Shown here in pieces: positions 27,739-36,249 of a stretch of 64,000 nucleotides of DNA. The translations under genes and the position numbers were made by a program. The DNA is taken from contig JAGYJF010000003.1 in NCBI GenBank assembly GCA_018402135.1, positions 744,001-808,000 on the forward strand, in the 5' to 3' direction. Every line of letters starts with the position of its first letter. Position 1 is the stretch's first letter. Origin of the DNA: Flavobacteriaceae bacterium (lineage in GTDB: Bacteria; Bacteroidota; Bacteroidia; Flavobacteriales; Flavobacteriaceae). Below the pieces are notes generated by a model. It saw only the letters and a list, made by a program, of their open reading frames with translations. It was not told the origin of the DNA and searched no databases.

Positions 27739-28695
27739 ATGAAAGTAACCAAACACATTGAAAATTCAAACGGAAAGACCCAATTCACTTTTGAAATATT
27801 ACCACCGTTAAAAGGACAAAATATCAATTCTATTTTTGATAATATCGATCCCTTAATGGAATTTAATCCGCCATTTATTGATGTTACTTATCATAGAGAA
27901 GAATACACCTACAAACATTTAGGAAACGATTTGTTAAAGAAGCAAGTAGTTCGCAAAAGACCAGGAACAGTGGGTATTTGCGCCGCTATTCAAAACAAGT
28001 ATAAGGTAGATGCCATTCCGCATATTTTATGTGGTGGTTTTACCAAAGAAGACACGGAGAATTTTTTAATCGACATTGATTTTTTAGGGATTCACAACGT
28101 GATGGCCTTGCGTGGCGACGCTATAAAGTCGGAGACCTATTTTGAACCAGAAAAAGATGGGCATTCCTATGCATCAGAACTGGTTACCCAAATTACCGAG
28201 TTGAATAAAGGTATATATCTAGATGAGGAATTACAAAATTGCGCGCCTACCAATTTCTGTATCGGTGTTGGTGCTTATCCAGAAAAGCATATGGAAGCAC
28301 CAAGTTTAGATAGTGATATTCATTACTTAAAAAAGAAAATCAACAACGGTGCCGAATACGTAGTTACACAAATGTTTTTTGACAATCAAAAATATTTCAG
28401 TTTTGTTGAAAAATGCCGTTCCGAAGGTATTACAGTACCAATAATTCCGGGATTAAAGCCAATTGCCATCAAAAAACACTTGAATTTAATTCCACATCGT
28501 TTTCACGTGGATTTGCCTGAAGCACTTATTTTAGAAATCATTAAATGCAAAACTAATGAGGATATCAGGCAAGTAGGCATAGAATGGTGTGTGGCACAAT
28601 CAAAAGAATTAATGGAAGCGGGAATTCCAATTCTGCATTACTACTCCATGGGGAAAAGCGACAATATAAAAGCCATTGCAAGCCAGGTATTTTAA
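27739..28695 (+). CDS. metF: 5,10-methylenetetrahydrofolate reductase
   Basis: 318 residues. The flavin barrel contains F-E-I-L-P-P near the N-terminus, N-V-M-A-L-R-G-D (folate/FAD signature) and T-Q-M-F-F-D-N. It makes 5-methyltetrahydrofolate for MetH. Being last in the methionine cluster is consistent with shared control, although a 222-bp gap from metH could hold its own promoter. Confidence 0.93.
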   Translation: MKVTKHIENSNGKTQFTFEILPPLKGQNINSIFDNIDPLMEFNPPFIDVTYHREEYTYKHLGNDLLKKQVVRKRPGTVGICAAIQNKYKVDAIPHILCGGFTKEDTENFLIDIDFLGIHNVMALRGDAIKSETYFEPEKDGHSYASELVTQITELNKGIYLDEELQNCAPTNFCIGVGAYPEKHMEAPSLDSDIHYLKKKINNGAEYVVTQMFFDNQKYFSFVEKCRSEGITVPIIPGLKPIAIKKHLNLIPHRFHVDLPEALILEIIKCKTNEDIRQVGIEWCVAQSKELMEAGIPILHYYSMGKSDNIKAIASQVF

Positions 28696-28704
28696 ATATT
28701 CTCT

Positions 28705-28712
28705 TAATTTTG
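28705..28712 (+). promoter_or_regulatory. Bacteroidota -7 box before the PagL-like gene
   Basis: TAATTTTG matches TAnnTTTG and lies 17 bp before the start codon. Confidence 0.4.
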
Positions 28713-28729
28713 TCGCGAATTGTTTATGA

Positions 28730-29824
28730 ATGAAAAACCAGCTTGGTGTTTTGGTGTTCTTTATTGGTGGCTTTCTTTTTTCACAAGAAGAACCAACCAA
28801 CACTTCCTATTTTGATCTAAATTATTTTAAAGGCAACATCGCTTTACACAACGACGATATTTTGCATTTGATTAGTGGCCGACCCGAAGGACTTATTGTT
28901 AGTTGGAATAAAAAGACCTTCGGTCATCAAGAATGGGAGCAGCGTTTTAATTATCCTGATTATGGCGTGTCTTTTACGTATCAGAATTTAAAGAATGAAG
29001 CGCTTGGTGAAAATTATGCTATTTACGGACATTACAATTTCTACTTTTTCAATCGCAATGTAATGCTCCGTATAGGTCAAGGTTTGGCGCTTACTACCAA
29101 TCCATACGACAAAGAAAATAATTTCAAGAATATTGCCTTTGGTTCGCGTGTTATGAGTAGTACGTATCTCATGCTCAATTATAAAAAGGAACGCCTTTTT
29201 GATAGGTTTGGTTTTCAAACGGGTTTGGCTTTGATTCACTATTCAAATGCTAATGTAAAAGCCCCAAATACGAGTATCAATTCAGTAACCTTAAATTTTG
29301 GCTTGACTTACAGTCTGGAGGAAGAAGACCCTGAATTTATTTCAAATAATACAAAGGAAAAATTCATACAACCCATAAAATACAATCTAGTTTTCAGGTC
29401 TGGAATAAATCAAAGCGATGTAATTGGAAGCAGTCAGTATCCGTTTTATATTTTTTCGGCCTATGCTGATAAGAGATTGAGTAAAAGTAGTGCAGTTCAA
29501 TTTGGTGCCGATATGTTTTTTTCAAACTTTTTAAAAGAATTAATCAATTATCAAAGTGTAGCATTTCCTGAAAATGAAGTGAATGGCGATGAAGATTTTA
29601 AACGTGTAGGCTTATTTGTAGGTCATGAATTGTTTGTAAATAAAATGTCTTTAGAAACACAATTGGGTTATTATGTTTATTATCCTTTCGATTTTGAAGG
29701 ACGCACCTATTTTAGAGTAGGTTTAAAACGTTATTTTGGTGACAAATTATTTGGCGCTGTAACCTTAAAATCTCATGGTGCCAAAGCTGAGGCTGTAGAA
29801 TTTGGAATTGGCGTGAGGCTATAA
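28730..29824 (+). CDS. PagL/acyloxyacyl hydrolase-like outer-membrane lipid A deacylase
   Basis: 364 residues. An N-terminal signal peptide (M-K-N-Q-L-G-V-L-V-F-F-I-G-G-F-L-F-S-Q) is followed by alternating beta-strand sequence ending in an aromatic/hydrophobic strand, as in an outer-membrane barrel. L-I-H-Y-S-N carries the His and Ser of the PagL catalytic site. PagL removes the 3-linked acyl chain of lipid A. The protein is about twice PagL's length, with extra strands after the hydrolase-like half, so the activity is tentative. Confidence 0.65.
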   Translation: MKNQLGVLVFFIGGFLFSQEEPTNTSYFDLNYFKGNIALHNDDILHLISGRPEGLIVSWNKKTFGHQEWEQRFNYPDYGVSFTYQNLKNEALGENYAIYGHYNFYFFNRNVMLRIGQGLALTTNPYDKENNFKNIAFGSRVMSSTYLMLNYKKERLFDRFGFQTGLALIHYSNANVKAPNTSINSVTLNFGLTYSLEEEDPEFISNNTKEKFIQPIKYNLVFRSGINQSDVIGSSQYPFYIFSAYADKRLSKSSAVQFGADMFFSNFLKELINYQSVAFPENEVNGDEDFKRVGLFVGHELFVNKMSLETQLGYYVYYPFDFEGRTYFRVGLKRYFGDKLFGAVTLKSHGAKAEAVEFGIGVRL

Positions 29825-29826
29825 TT

Positions 29827-30573
29827 ATGAAAAATTTATGTTACATATTATTAAGTTTAATGCTTGTTGCTTGCGATAGCGAAAATGCTAATGATTGTTT
29901 TCAAACGGCAGGAAATACTATTCAAGAATTTCGGGAAGTTTCCGAATTTAGCCGAATTTTAGTTAATAGAGATATAACCTTAATAGTTGAAGAAGCGGAC
30001 GCGTATGCCGTGTTAATTGAAACAGGAAGCAACCTTTTAAATGACGTCTCAGCTTTGGTTGTAAACGACCAACTAATTTTAACCGATGATAATAACTGTA
30101 ATTTTGTGCGCGATTTTGGCATAACGAAAATAACGGTTTTTACACCAAATTTAACTGAAATACGAACTTCAACCCAATACAAAACAACCTCGAATGGCAT
30201 TTTAAATTTTGAAAACCTCACCTTAATTTCAGAAAGTTTCAACATGCCCGGAACTTTTACTGTTGGCGATTTTCGGCTTTCTATTGCGGCAGAAAATATT
30301 GATATAGCAGCCAATGGGTTATCGTCCTTTTTTTTAGACGGTACAGTTAACAATTTAAGAGTGCGCTTTTTTGCAGGAGCTGGTCGATTTGAAGGTAGAA
30401 ATCTTATAGCTCAGAATGTAGATATTTTTCACCGTGGTGGTAACGATATGGTTGTTAATCCACAACAATCAATAATTGGTCAAATTGTCTCTACTGGTGA
30501 TGTTATAGCAATCAATCAACCGCCAAATGTTGAAGTAGAAGTTTTATTTACAGGTCAGTTGATTTTCAACTAG
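29827..30573 (+). CDS. GIN-domain (DUF2807-like) lipoprotein
   Basis: 248 residues. The signal peptide ends in a lipobox, L-M-L-V-A-C, so the mature protein starts at Cys16 and is lipid-anchored. The rest is rich in short beta repeats with N-x-L-x-V spacing (for example L-N-F-E-N-L-T-L-I-S), the stacked fold of head-GIN domain proteins. It lies 2 bp after the PagL-like gene and is presumably co-transcribed. Its end overlaps the convergent gldA stop by 8 bp. Function unknown. Confidence 0.65.
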   Translation: MKNLCYILLSLMLVACDSENANDCFQTAGNTIQEFREVSEFSRILVNRDITLIVEEADAYAVLIETGSNLLNDVSALVVNDQLILTDDNNCNFVRDFGITKITVFTPNLTEIRTSTQYKTTSNGILNFENLTLISESFNMPGTFTVGDFRLSIAAENIDIAANGLSSFFLDGTVNNLRVRFFAGAGRFEGRNLIAQNVDIFHRGGNDMVVNPQQSIIGQIVSTGDVIAINQPPNVEVEVLFTGQLIFN

Positions 30574-31462
30574 CGGTTAACTCTCTAAATAAACCTTCTA
30601 GATTGGTGTTTTTCTGATTCAGTTGAAGGATTTTTAGTTTATTATCATGAGCAAAATCAAACACATACGAGCGCATATCTTTTTGTGTGTTAAATGTAAT
30701 TTCGTAGGTAAAATCGTGAGGGTTCAAAACATTGGTAACATTAGGCAGTCGTTTTAAAAATTCGTCTTCAACGCGGTAGTCAAATTCAACCACCACAATT
30801 TGTGCATCATTATCTCTTAAAAATTTAAGTGGTTTGTCAGCTACAATTTCACCTTTGTTAATGATAATAACTCGGTCGCACATGGCTTCAACTTCCTGCA
30901 TGATATGGGTTGAAAGGAAGATGGTTTTATCTTTCGCCAAAGACTTGATAAGTTGTCGCACTTCAACCAATTGATTCGGATCTAATCCGGTGGTTGGTTC
31001 ATCAAGAATCAAAACATCAGGATTGTGCAGCAAGGCAACAGCCAAACCAACGCGTTGCCGATAGCCTTTAGAAAGTTGTCCGATTTTTTTATGAGCTTCG
31101 GGTGTTAACCCCGTTTGGTTAATGACCTCTTGAATGCGCGATTTGCCAATTTTAAATAGATCGGCGTTAAATTGTAAGTATTCTTTAACATATAATTCCA
31201 AATAAAGCGGATTGTGTTCTGGCAAATAACCAATACTCCTTTGAACTTCCTTAACTTGATGCTTTACATCGAAATCATTTACCACCGCTGTTCCTTCGGA
31301 AGCAGGAATAAAAGTGGTTAAAATTTTCATCATAGTTGATTTTCCAGCGCCATTCGGGCCTAAAAAACCAACAATTTCACCCTTTTTTATTTCAAAAGAA
31401 ATGGCTTTTAATGCAACTTGATTTCCGTAAAATTTTGAAAGATTTTCAACTTTTATAGACAT
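30566..31462 (-). CDS. gldA: Gliding-motility ABC transporter ATP-binding protein
   Basis: 298 residues. Walker A is G-P-N-G-A-G-K-S-T, the signature motif is L-S-K-G-Y-R-Q-R, and Walker B is V-L-I-L-D-E-P. The N-terminus M-S-I-K-V-E-N-L-S-K-F-Y-G and total length match GldA, which works with GldF and GldG in gliding Flavobacteriaceae. Those partners are not in this window. A general ABC-2 exporter ATPase is the alternative. Confidence 0.8.
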   Translation of the reverse strand: MSIKVENLSKFYGNQVALKAISFEIKKGEIVGFLGPNGAGKSTMMKILTTFIPASEGTAVVNDFDVKHQVKEVQRSIGYLPEHNPLYLELYVKEYLQFNADLFKIGKSRIQEVINQTGLTPEAHKKIGQLSKGYRQRVGLAVALLHNPDVLILDEPTTGLDPNQLVEVRQLIKSLAKDKTIFLSTHIMQEVEAMCDRVIIINKGEIVADKPLKFLRDNDAQIVVVEFDYRVEDEFLKRLPNVTNVLNPHDFTYEITFNTQKDMRSYVFDFAHDNKLKILQLNQKNTNLEGLFRELTAS

Positions 31463-31578
31463 AAAGAATCATAATTTTGGTAAAAATAAGTAATTTGATA
31501 ACGTTGAAAGCTAAAATTTTGTTGAATAGATTTTGTTTTTTCGATTTATTAATTACTTTAGCCAACTCAATTCAGAAT

Positions 31579-31656
31579 ATGATTACTACTAACACATATT
31601 ATAACTGGTTTTATTTCTTTTTTAGCAAAGAAACGAGACCTGCTATGTGTGTTTAA
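31579..31656 (+). CDS. Aromatic leader peptide of the pheA operon attenuator
   Basis: A 25-codon frame, ATG 31579 to TAA 31654-31656, contains the run Y-Y-N-W-F-Y-F-F-F at codons 7-15. That is four Phe, three Tyr and one Trp in nine codons, directly before an antiterminator/terminator pair and an operon making Phe and Tyr. Ribosome stalling here when aromatic charged tRNAs are scarce would allow read-through. Confidence 0.85.
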   Translation: MITTNTYYNWFYFFFSKETRPAMCV

Positions 31657-31710
31657 GTACAGATATAACAATTAACCAAGGTCTCGATATAACATCGGGA
31701 CTTTTTTTTT
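31634..31710 (+). terminator. Attenuator: antiterminator and overlapping terminator before pheA
   Basis: CGAGACCT (31634-31641) can pair with AGGTCTCG (31679-31686). GTCTCGAT (31681-31688) can instead pair with ATCGGGAC (31694-31701, one G-T wobble), followed by nine Ts (31702-31710). The two helices overlap at 31681-31686 and exclude one another. The first arm lies inside the leader peptide, so ribosome position decides which forms. Confidence 0.85.
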
Positions 31711-31713
31711 GAT

Positions 31714-32541
31714 ATGATTAAAAAAGTTGCCATACAAGGAATAAAAGGATCGTTTCACCATATTGTGAGTCAGCAGTATTTTGGAAATGAAGTTACCGTA
31801 AATGAATTTTTGTCGTTCGATCAAGCGGTTGAAAGTGCGATAACTGGCGAAAGTGATGCTGTTATTATGGCGTTGGAAAATTCAATTGCGGGTTCAATTT
31901 TGCCAAATTATGCGCTAATAGATGTGAACAATCTTCACATCACCGGCGAACATTATCTAGATATTCAGCACCATTTAATGGCTTTGCCCGATCAGAAAAT
32001 TACTGGTATTCAGGAGGTTTATTCTCATCCAATGGCATTGTTGCAATGCAAACAGTTTTTTAAATTGCATCCTCATATCAAGTTAATTGAAGATAAAGAT
32101 ACCGCCGAAGTCGCGCAGCGTATTCAGAAAAAAAAATTAAGAAATATAGCCGCTATTGCCAGCAAATTGGCTTCGGAATTGTTTGAATTAGAAATTTTGG
32201 CTCATAGCATTCAATCCATCAAACACAACGAAACCAGATTTGTAATTGTTAAACCTTGCAAAAAAGAGCTGCCCAATAATCAACTAAGCAAGGCATCTTT
32301 AAAGTTCGAACTGGACCACAAACGCGGAAGTTTGGCGGCCATTTTAAATGTGATGAGCGATTGTAAACTCAACCTCACAAAAATACAGTCGCTTCCAAAA
32401 ATTGAAACGCCTTGGAAATACGCTTTTTTTGTGGATGTTACCTTTGATGCAGTGGAAAATTTCAACAAAGCCTCATCAATTTTAACCATTATGGCAGAGA
32501 ATTTTAAAATATTGGGAACTTATAAAAATGCACGCCAATGA
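31714..32541 (+). CDS. pheA: Prephenate dehydratase
   Basis: 275 residues. The catalytic domain spans about 1-180 and includes the T-R-F motif in H-N-E-T-R-F-V-I-V. A C-terminal ACT domain spans about 190-275 (L-K-F-E-L-D-H-K-R-G-S-L-A-A-I-L), implying phenylalanine feedback. There is no fused chorismate mutase; that activity is at the end of the operon. The start codon sits 3 nt after the terminator T-run. It overlaps the aminotransferase gene by 4 nt. Confidence 0.93.
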   Translation: MIKKVAIQGIKGSFHHIVSQQYFGNEVTVNEFLSFDQAVESAITGESDAVIMALENSIAGSILPNYALIDVNNLHITGEHYLDIQHHLMALPDQKITGIQEVYSHPMALLQCKQFFKLHPHIKLIEDKDTAEVAQRIQKKKLRNIAAIASKLASELFELEILAHSIQSIKHNETRFVIVKPCKKELPNNQLSKASLKFELDHKRGSLAAILNVMSDCKLNLTKIQSLPKIETPWKYAFFVDVTFDAVENFNKASSILTIMAENFKILGTYKNARQ

Positions 32542-33683
32542 TTAGTCCGGCTAATAGATTACAGACCGTGGAAGAATACTACTTTTCTAAAAAGTTACGA
32601 GAAGTAGCTGTGCTTAAAGCAAATGGAAAACCCATTATAAACTTGGGGATAGGCAGTCCGGATTTGGCGCCACCACAACAAGTTATTAATGCTATAAATG
32701 ATAGCATGTCGCATCCAGACGCTCACAAATATCAAAGCTATCAAGGTTTAATGGAACTACGCGAGGCCATTGCCAAATTTTATAAAGTCCAATATGAAGT
32801 GTCCTTAAGTCCGCTTACCGAAGTGTTACCACTTATGGGAAGTAAAGAAGGCATTATGCACATTTCAATGGCTTTTTTGAACAAAGGTGATGAAGTGCTT
32901 ATTCCAAATCCTGGATATCCAACCTACGCATCTGTAACCAAATTAGTTGAAGCAGTACCTAAATTTTACGACTTATCGTGGAAGAATAACTGGTTACCAG
33001 ATATTGAAGCTCTACGTAAAACAGATCTTTCAAAAGTGAAATTAATGTGGGTTAGTTATCCGCATATGCCTACGGGAGCGCGAGCTACACATAAACTTTT
33101 CAACGATTTAATTGCTTTTGGAAAGCAACACGACATTTTAATTGTAAACGACAATCCGTATAGTTTTGTGCTCAATCCTTCGCCAAAAAGTATTTTAAAA
33201 TATCCAGGTGCGAAAGAAGTTTGTTTAGAGTTGAATTCGTTAAGTAAAACTTTCAATATGGCAGGCTGGCGTGTAGGTATGGTTTTAGGAAATTCAAAAT
33301 ATATTGAAACCATATTGAAAGTTAAAAGTAATATGGATTCTGGCATGTTTTATGGTATTCAAAAAGGTGCTATTGAAGCGCTTAAATGCTCCGATTTTTG
33401 GTTCGCAAGCTTAAATAGTGTTTATCAGCAACGACGAGAATTGGTTTGGGAATTGGCATCGGCACTAAATTGCACATTCGATAGAGATGCTGTGGGCATG
33501 TTTGTATGGGCAAAGCTGCCACTCTTCGAAAAATCTGAAGAATTTATAGATAAACTTTTAAAGGAACGCAACATATTTGTAGCACCAGGAACTATTTTTG
33601 GCAGTCAAGGCGAAGGCTATATAAGGTTTTCTCTTTGTGCAGATGAAGATGCCATAAGAGAATGTATAACAAGAATTAAATGA
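32538..33683 (+). CDS. Class I/II aminotransferase, probably aromatic
   Basis: 381 residues. The PLP Lys is in S-L-S-K-T-F-N-M-A-G-W-R-V-G. N-P-G-Y-P-T-Y is the substrate-side motif. Lying between pheA and tyrA with 4-nt overlaps on both sides, it most likely transaminates phenylpyruvate and 4-hydroxyphenylpyruvate, or prephenate itself. Its family also includes LL-diaminopimelate-type enzymes, so the substrate is inferred from context. Confidence 0.85.
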   Translation: MISPANRLQTVEEYYFSKKLREVAVLKANGKPIINLGIGSPDLAPPQQVINAINDSMSHPDAHKYQSYQGLMELREAIAKFYKVQYEVSLSPLTEVLPLMGSKEGIMHISMAFLNKGDEVLIPNPGYPTYASVTKLVEAVPKFYDLSWKNNWLPDIEALRKTDLSKVKLMWVSYPHMPTGARATHKLFNDLIAFGKQHDILIVNDNPYSFVLNPSPKSILKYPGAKEVCLELNSLSKTFNMAGWRVGMVLGNSKYIETILKVKSNMDSGMFYGIQKGAIEALKCSDFWFASLNSVYQQRRELVWELASALNCTFDRDAVGMFVWAKLPLFEKSEEFIDKLLKERNIFVAPGTIFGSQGEGYIRFSLCADEDAIRECITRIK

Positions 33684-34531
33684 AAAATATTTATATCATA
33701 GGCGTTGGGTTAATCGGCGGAAGTTTTGCATTGGACTTTAAAAATTTGGATAAGAACTTACGTGTTTTTGGGATTGATACCAACCCAAATCATTTACAAG
33801 AAGCTTTGGATTTGGGAGTGATTGATGAAAAAGCAACCATGGACGATCTTAACCATGCCGATTTAGTGGTGCTGGCAATTCCCGTTGATAAAACTTTAGA
33901 AATTCTCCCTGAAATTTTAAATAAGGTAAATGATAACACGGTGGTTTTTGACGCTGGCTCTACAAAATTCGATGTTTGTAAACTGGTTGAAAATCATCCG
34001 AAGCGACGAAATTTTCTAGCCGCACATCCTATTGCTGGTACAGAATTTTCAGGTCCGAAAGCGGCTTTTAAAGGCTTGTATACAAATAAAACCAATATAA
34101 TTTGTGAAGTAGAAAAAACAGCTTTTAAATTACAAGAAGCTACCTTGCAATTGTTTAAAGATATTGGCATGCGTATTAGATACATGAATCCCGAAGCACA
34201 CGACAAGCATATTGCATATGTTTCGCATTTGTCTCATATTAGTGCATTTATGCTCGGTAAAACCGTCATGGAAAAGGAAAAAAACGAACGTGATATTTTT
34301 GATATGGCGGGAAGTGGTTTTGAAAGTACGGTACGTTTAGCCAAAAGTTCTCCTGAAATGTGGACACCAATTTTTAAACAAAACAAACAGAATGTGGTAG
34401 AAACACTCAACGAATACATTCAAAATTTACAAGAATTCAAAACATATATAGAAACTGATAATTTTGAAGCAGTCTTTAACGAAATGAAAAACACCAATCG
34501 AATAAAAGAAATTTTAAAAGGAATTAATTAA
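33680..34531 (+). CDS. tyrA: Prephenate dehydrogenase
   Basis: 283 residues. The NAD-binding motif is G-V-G-L-I-G-G-S-F-A-L-D. The substrate-site motif H-P-I-A-G-T-E-F-S-G-P carries the catalytic His region. It makes 4-hydroxyphenylpyruvate for tyrosine. No ACT domain is visible. It overlaps the aminotransferase gene by 4 nt. Confidence 0.92.
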   Translation: MKNIYIIGVGLIGGSFALDFKNLDKNLRVFGIDTNPNHLQEALDLGVIDEKATMDDLNHADLVVLAIPVDKTLEILPEILNKVNDNTVVFDAGSTKFDVCKLVENHPKRRNFLAAHPIAGTEFSGPKAAFKGLYTNKTNIICEVEKTAFKLQEATLQLFKDIGMRIRYMNPEAHDKHIAYVSHLSHISAFMLGKTVMEKEKNERDIFDMAGSGFESTVRLAKSSPEMWTPIFKQNKQNVVETLNEYIQNLQEFKTYIETDNFEAVFNEMKNTNRIKEILKGIN

Positions 34532-34604
34532 AATAAGCACCAAAAACCAAATTCCAGAAATAATCCTGAATGGAATTTGAAAGTTAGAATTTGAAATAAA
34601 AATT

Positions 34605-35687
34605 ATGGAAAATAAAAAAGAGCTCAGAACTTGGTTAGACGATTTAAATTTAAATCATCCTTTGGTAATTGCAGGACCATGCAGTGCCGAAACAGAAGAA
34701 CAAGTACTTAACATAGCCCATCAGCTAAAAGACACTGATGTAAATTACTATCGTGCTGGTATTTGGAAACCTCGTACACGTCCTGGTATGTTTGAAGGCG
34801 TTGGAGCATTAGGATTAAAATGGCTACAAAAAGTAAAGTCAGAAACTGGACTTAAAACTGCCACCGAAGTTGCCAATAAAGCGCATGTTGAATTGGCATT
34901 AGAGCACGATATTGATTTGCTTTGGATTGGAGCACGTTCAACCGTAAGTCCATTTATAGTTCAGGAAATTGCCGATGCCCTAAAGGGAACCGACAAAATA
35001 GTTTTGGTTAAAAACCCGGTTAACCCAGATTTACCCTTATGGCTTGGTGCCATTGAACGTTTGTCTTCTTCTAATATCAAAAAATTAGGAGTTATTCATA
35101 GGGGGTTTTCAACCTACGAAAAATCAAAATACCGCAACAATCCTGAGTGGCAAATAGCCATTGAATTACAATCTAAATTTCCTGATTTACCGTTGATAAA
35201 TGATCCGTCGCATATTACAGGTAAGCGCGATATGATTTTTGACGTGTCTCAAACGGCGCTAGATTTAAATTTTGATGGATTAATGATAGAAACCCACAAC
35301 AATCCCGATAGCGCTTGGAGCGACGCAGCACAGCAAGTAACACCTGAAGCCTTGGTGCAAATTATGAAGGATTTAAAAATCAGAAAAGAATTTGACCCAG
35401 AAACAGAATACAACACAAGCTTAAATAATTTAAGAGCCCAAATTGATGTTGTAGATAATCAAATCTTAGAATTACTTGGAAAAAGAATGAAAGTTGCTGA
35501 TGGTATTGGTTCGCTTAAAAAACAAAAGAATGTTGCAGTTCTACAAAGCAAACGTTGGAACGAAATTTTAGGAAAAATGGTTTTAGAAGGTGAAGATAAA
35601 GGCCTAAGTGAAGAATTTATTTTGAAGTTGTTTAAGGCCATTCACCAAGAATCTATCAATCATCAGGAAAAAATAATTAATGGATAA
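34605..35687 (+). CDS. aroF: Bifunctional DAHP synthase / chorismate mutase
   Basis: 360 residues in two parts. Residues 1-265 are a KDPG-like type I-beta DAHP synthase barrel (A-G-P-C-S-A-E, R-A-G-I-W-K-P-R-T-R-P-G, and N-D-P-S-H-I-T-G-K-R). Residues 270-360 are an AroQ-type chorismate mutase (L-R-A-Q-I-D-V-V-D-N-Q-I-L-E-L-L, then S-L-K-K-Q-K). The fusion supplies the first shikimate step and the branch-point step, completing the operon since pheA and tyrA lack mutase domains. The fused mutase often serves as the feedback sensor. Confidence 0.92.
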   Translation: MENKKELRTWLDDLNLNHPLVIAGPCSAETEEQVLNIAHQLKDTDVNYYRAGIWKPRTRPGMFEGVGALGLKWLQKVKSETGLKTATEVANKAHVELALEHDIDLLWIGARSTVSPFIVQEIADALKGTDKIVLVKNPVNPDLPLWLGAIERLSSSNIKKLGVIHRGFSTYEKSKYRNNPEWQIAIELQSKFPDLPLINDPSHITGKRDMIFDVSQTALDLNFDGLMIETHNNPDSAWSDAAQQVTPEALVQIMKDLKIRKEFDPETEYNTSLNNLRAQIDVVDNQILELLGKRMKVADGIGSLKKQKNVAVLQSKRWNEILGKMVLEGEDKGLSEEFILKLFKAIHQESINHQEKIING

Positions 35688-35689
35688 TA

Positions 35690-35718
35690 AAAAAGGGTTG
35701 AATTTTCAACCCTTTTTT
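35690..35718. terminator. Terminator between the aromatic operon and a convergent gene
   Basis: GGGTTGAA (35695-35702) pairs with TTCAACCC (35705-35712). A and T runs on either side suit both directions. Confidence 0.85.
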
Positions 35719-35720
35719 AT

Positions 35721-36167
35721 TTATAGCTTGTTCCGTTTAAAAATATATCTAGTAACGAATATACCATTGCCATCGTCTTTTCCTGCATCACTTTCTACGG
35801 CACTTGTAACAAAGGCTAATTCCCAACCTTCTTCAGCCATTGCTGTTAGTTTTGAGGAAATTACCACATCATTAGCCACAATATTTTGAAATCTGATACC
35901 ACCAAGATTAAAAAAGTTTAACAGTTTGGTTTCTTCAAACTCTTCAACTCTAATTTCACTTCTTTTGGTTTTGTTACGTTTTTCTTCTTCAGTGTCTGTT
36001 GTAAACTCCTTATAATCTCTTTCAGCTTCTGAGGCGACCAATCTTGATCGGCCAAGACCAGCAGGAACTATAGATTCAACGCTAGTAATAATTTTGTACT
36101 CTATTTGCGCATTGACTTCAAAAGTAGTGAGTAAAATTGCACTCAAAAATAAAATAAGGGTTCTCAT
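35721..36167 (-). CDS. Secreted hypothetical protein
   Basis: 148 residues. An N-terminal signal peptide (M-R-T-L-I-L-F-L-S-A-I-L-L-T-T-F-E-V-N-A) is followed by a charged middle (E-E-E-K-R-N-K-T-K-R-S-E) and a C-terminal W-E-L-A-F-V-T-S-A-V-E region ending in a basic tail. The M-A-E-E-G-W-E-L segment recalls small DUF4177-type proteins, but I do not assign a family. It is convergent with the aromatic operon. Confidence 0.6.
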   Translation of the reverse strand: MRTLILFLSAILLTTFEVNAQIEYKIITSVESIVPAGLGRSRLVASEAERDYKEFTTDTEEEKRNKTKRSEIRVEEFEETKLLNFFNLGGIRFQNIVANDVVISSKLTAMAEEGWELAFVTSAVESDAGKDDGNGIFVTRYIFKRNKL

Positions 36168-36249
36168 AATTAGTAAATTTAAAAATCAACATAAAATTAA
36201 GTTTTATAACCATATAAAAAAGTGTTATTTTGCTCAATTCAAATTTTAA

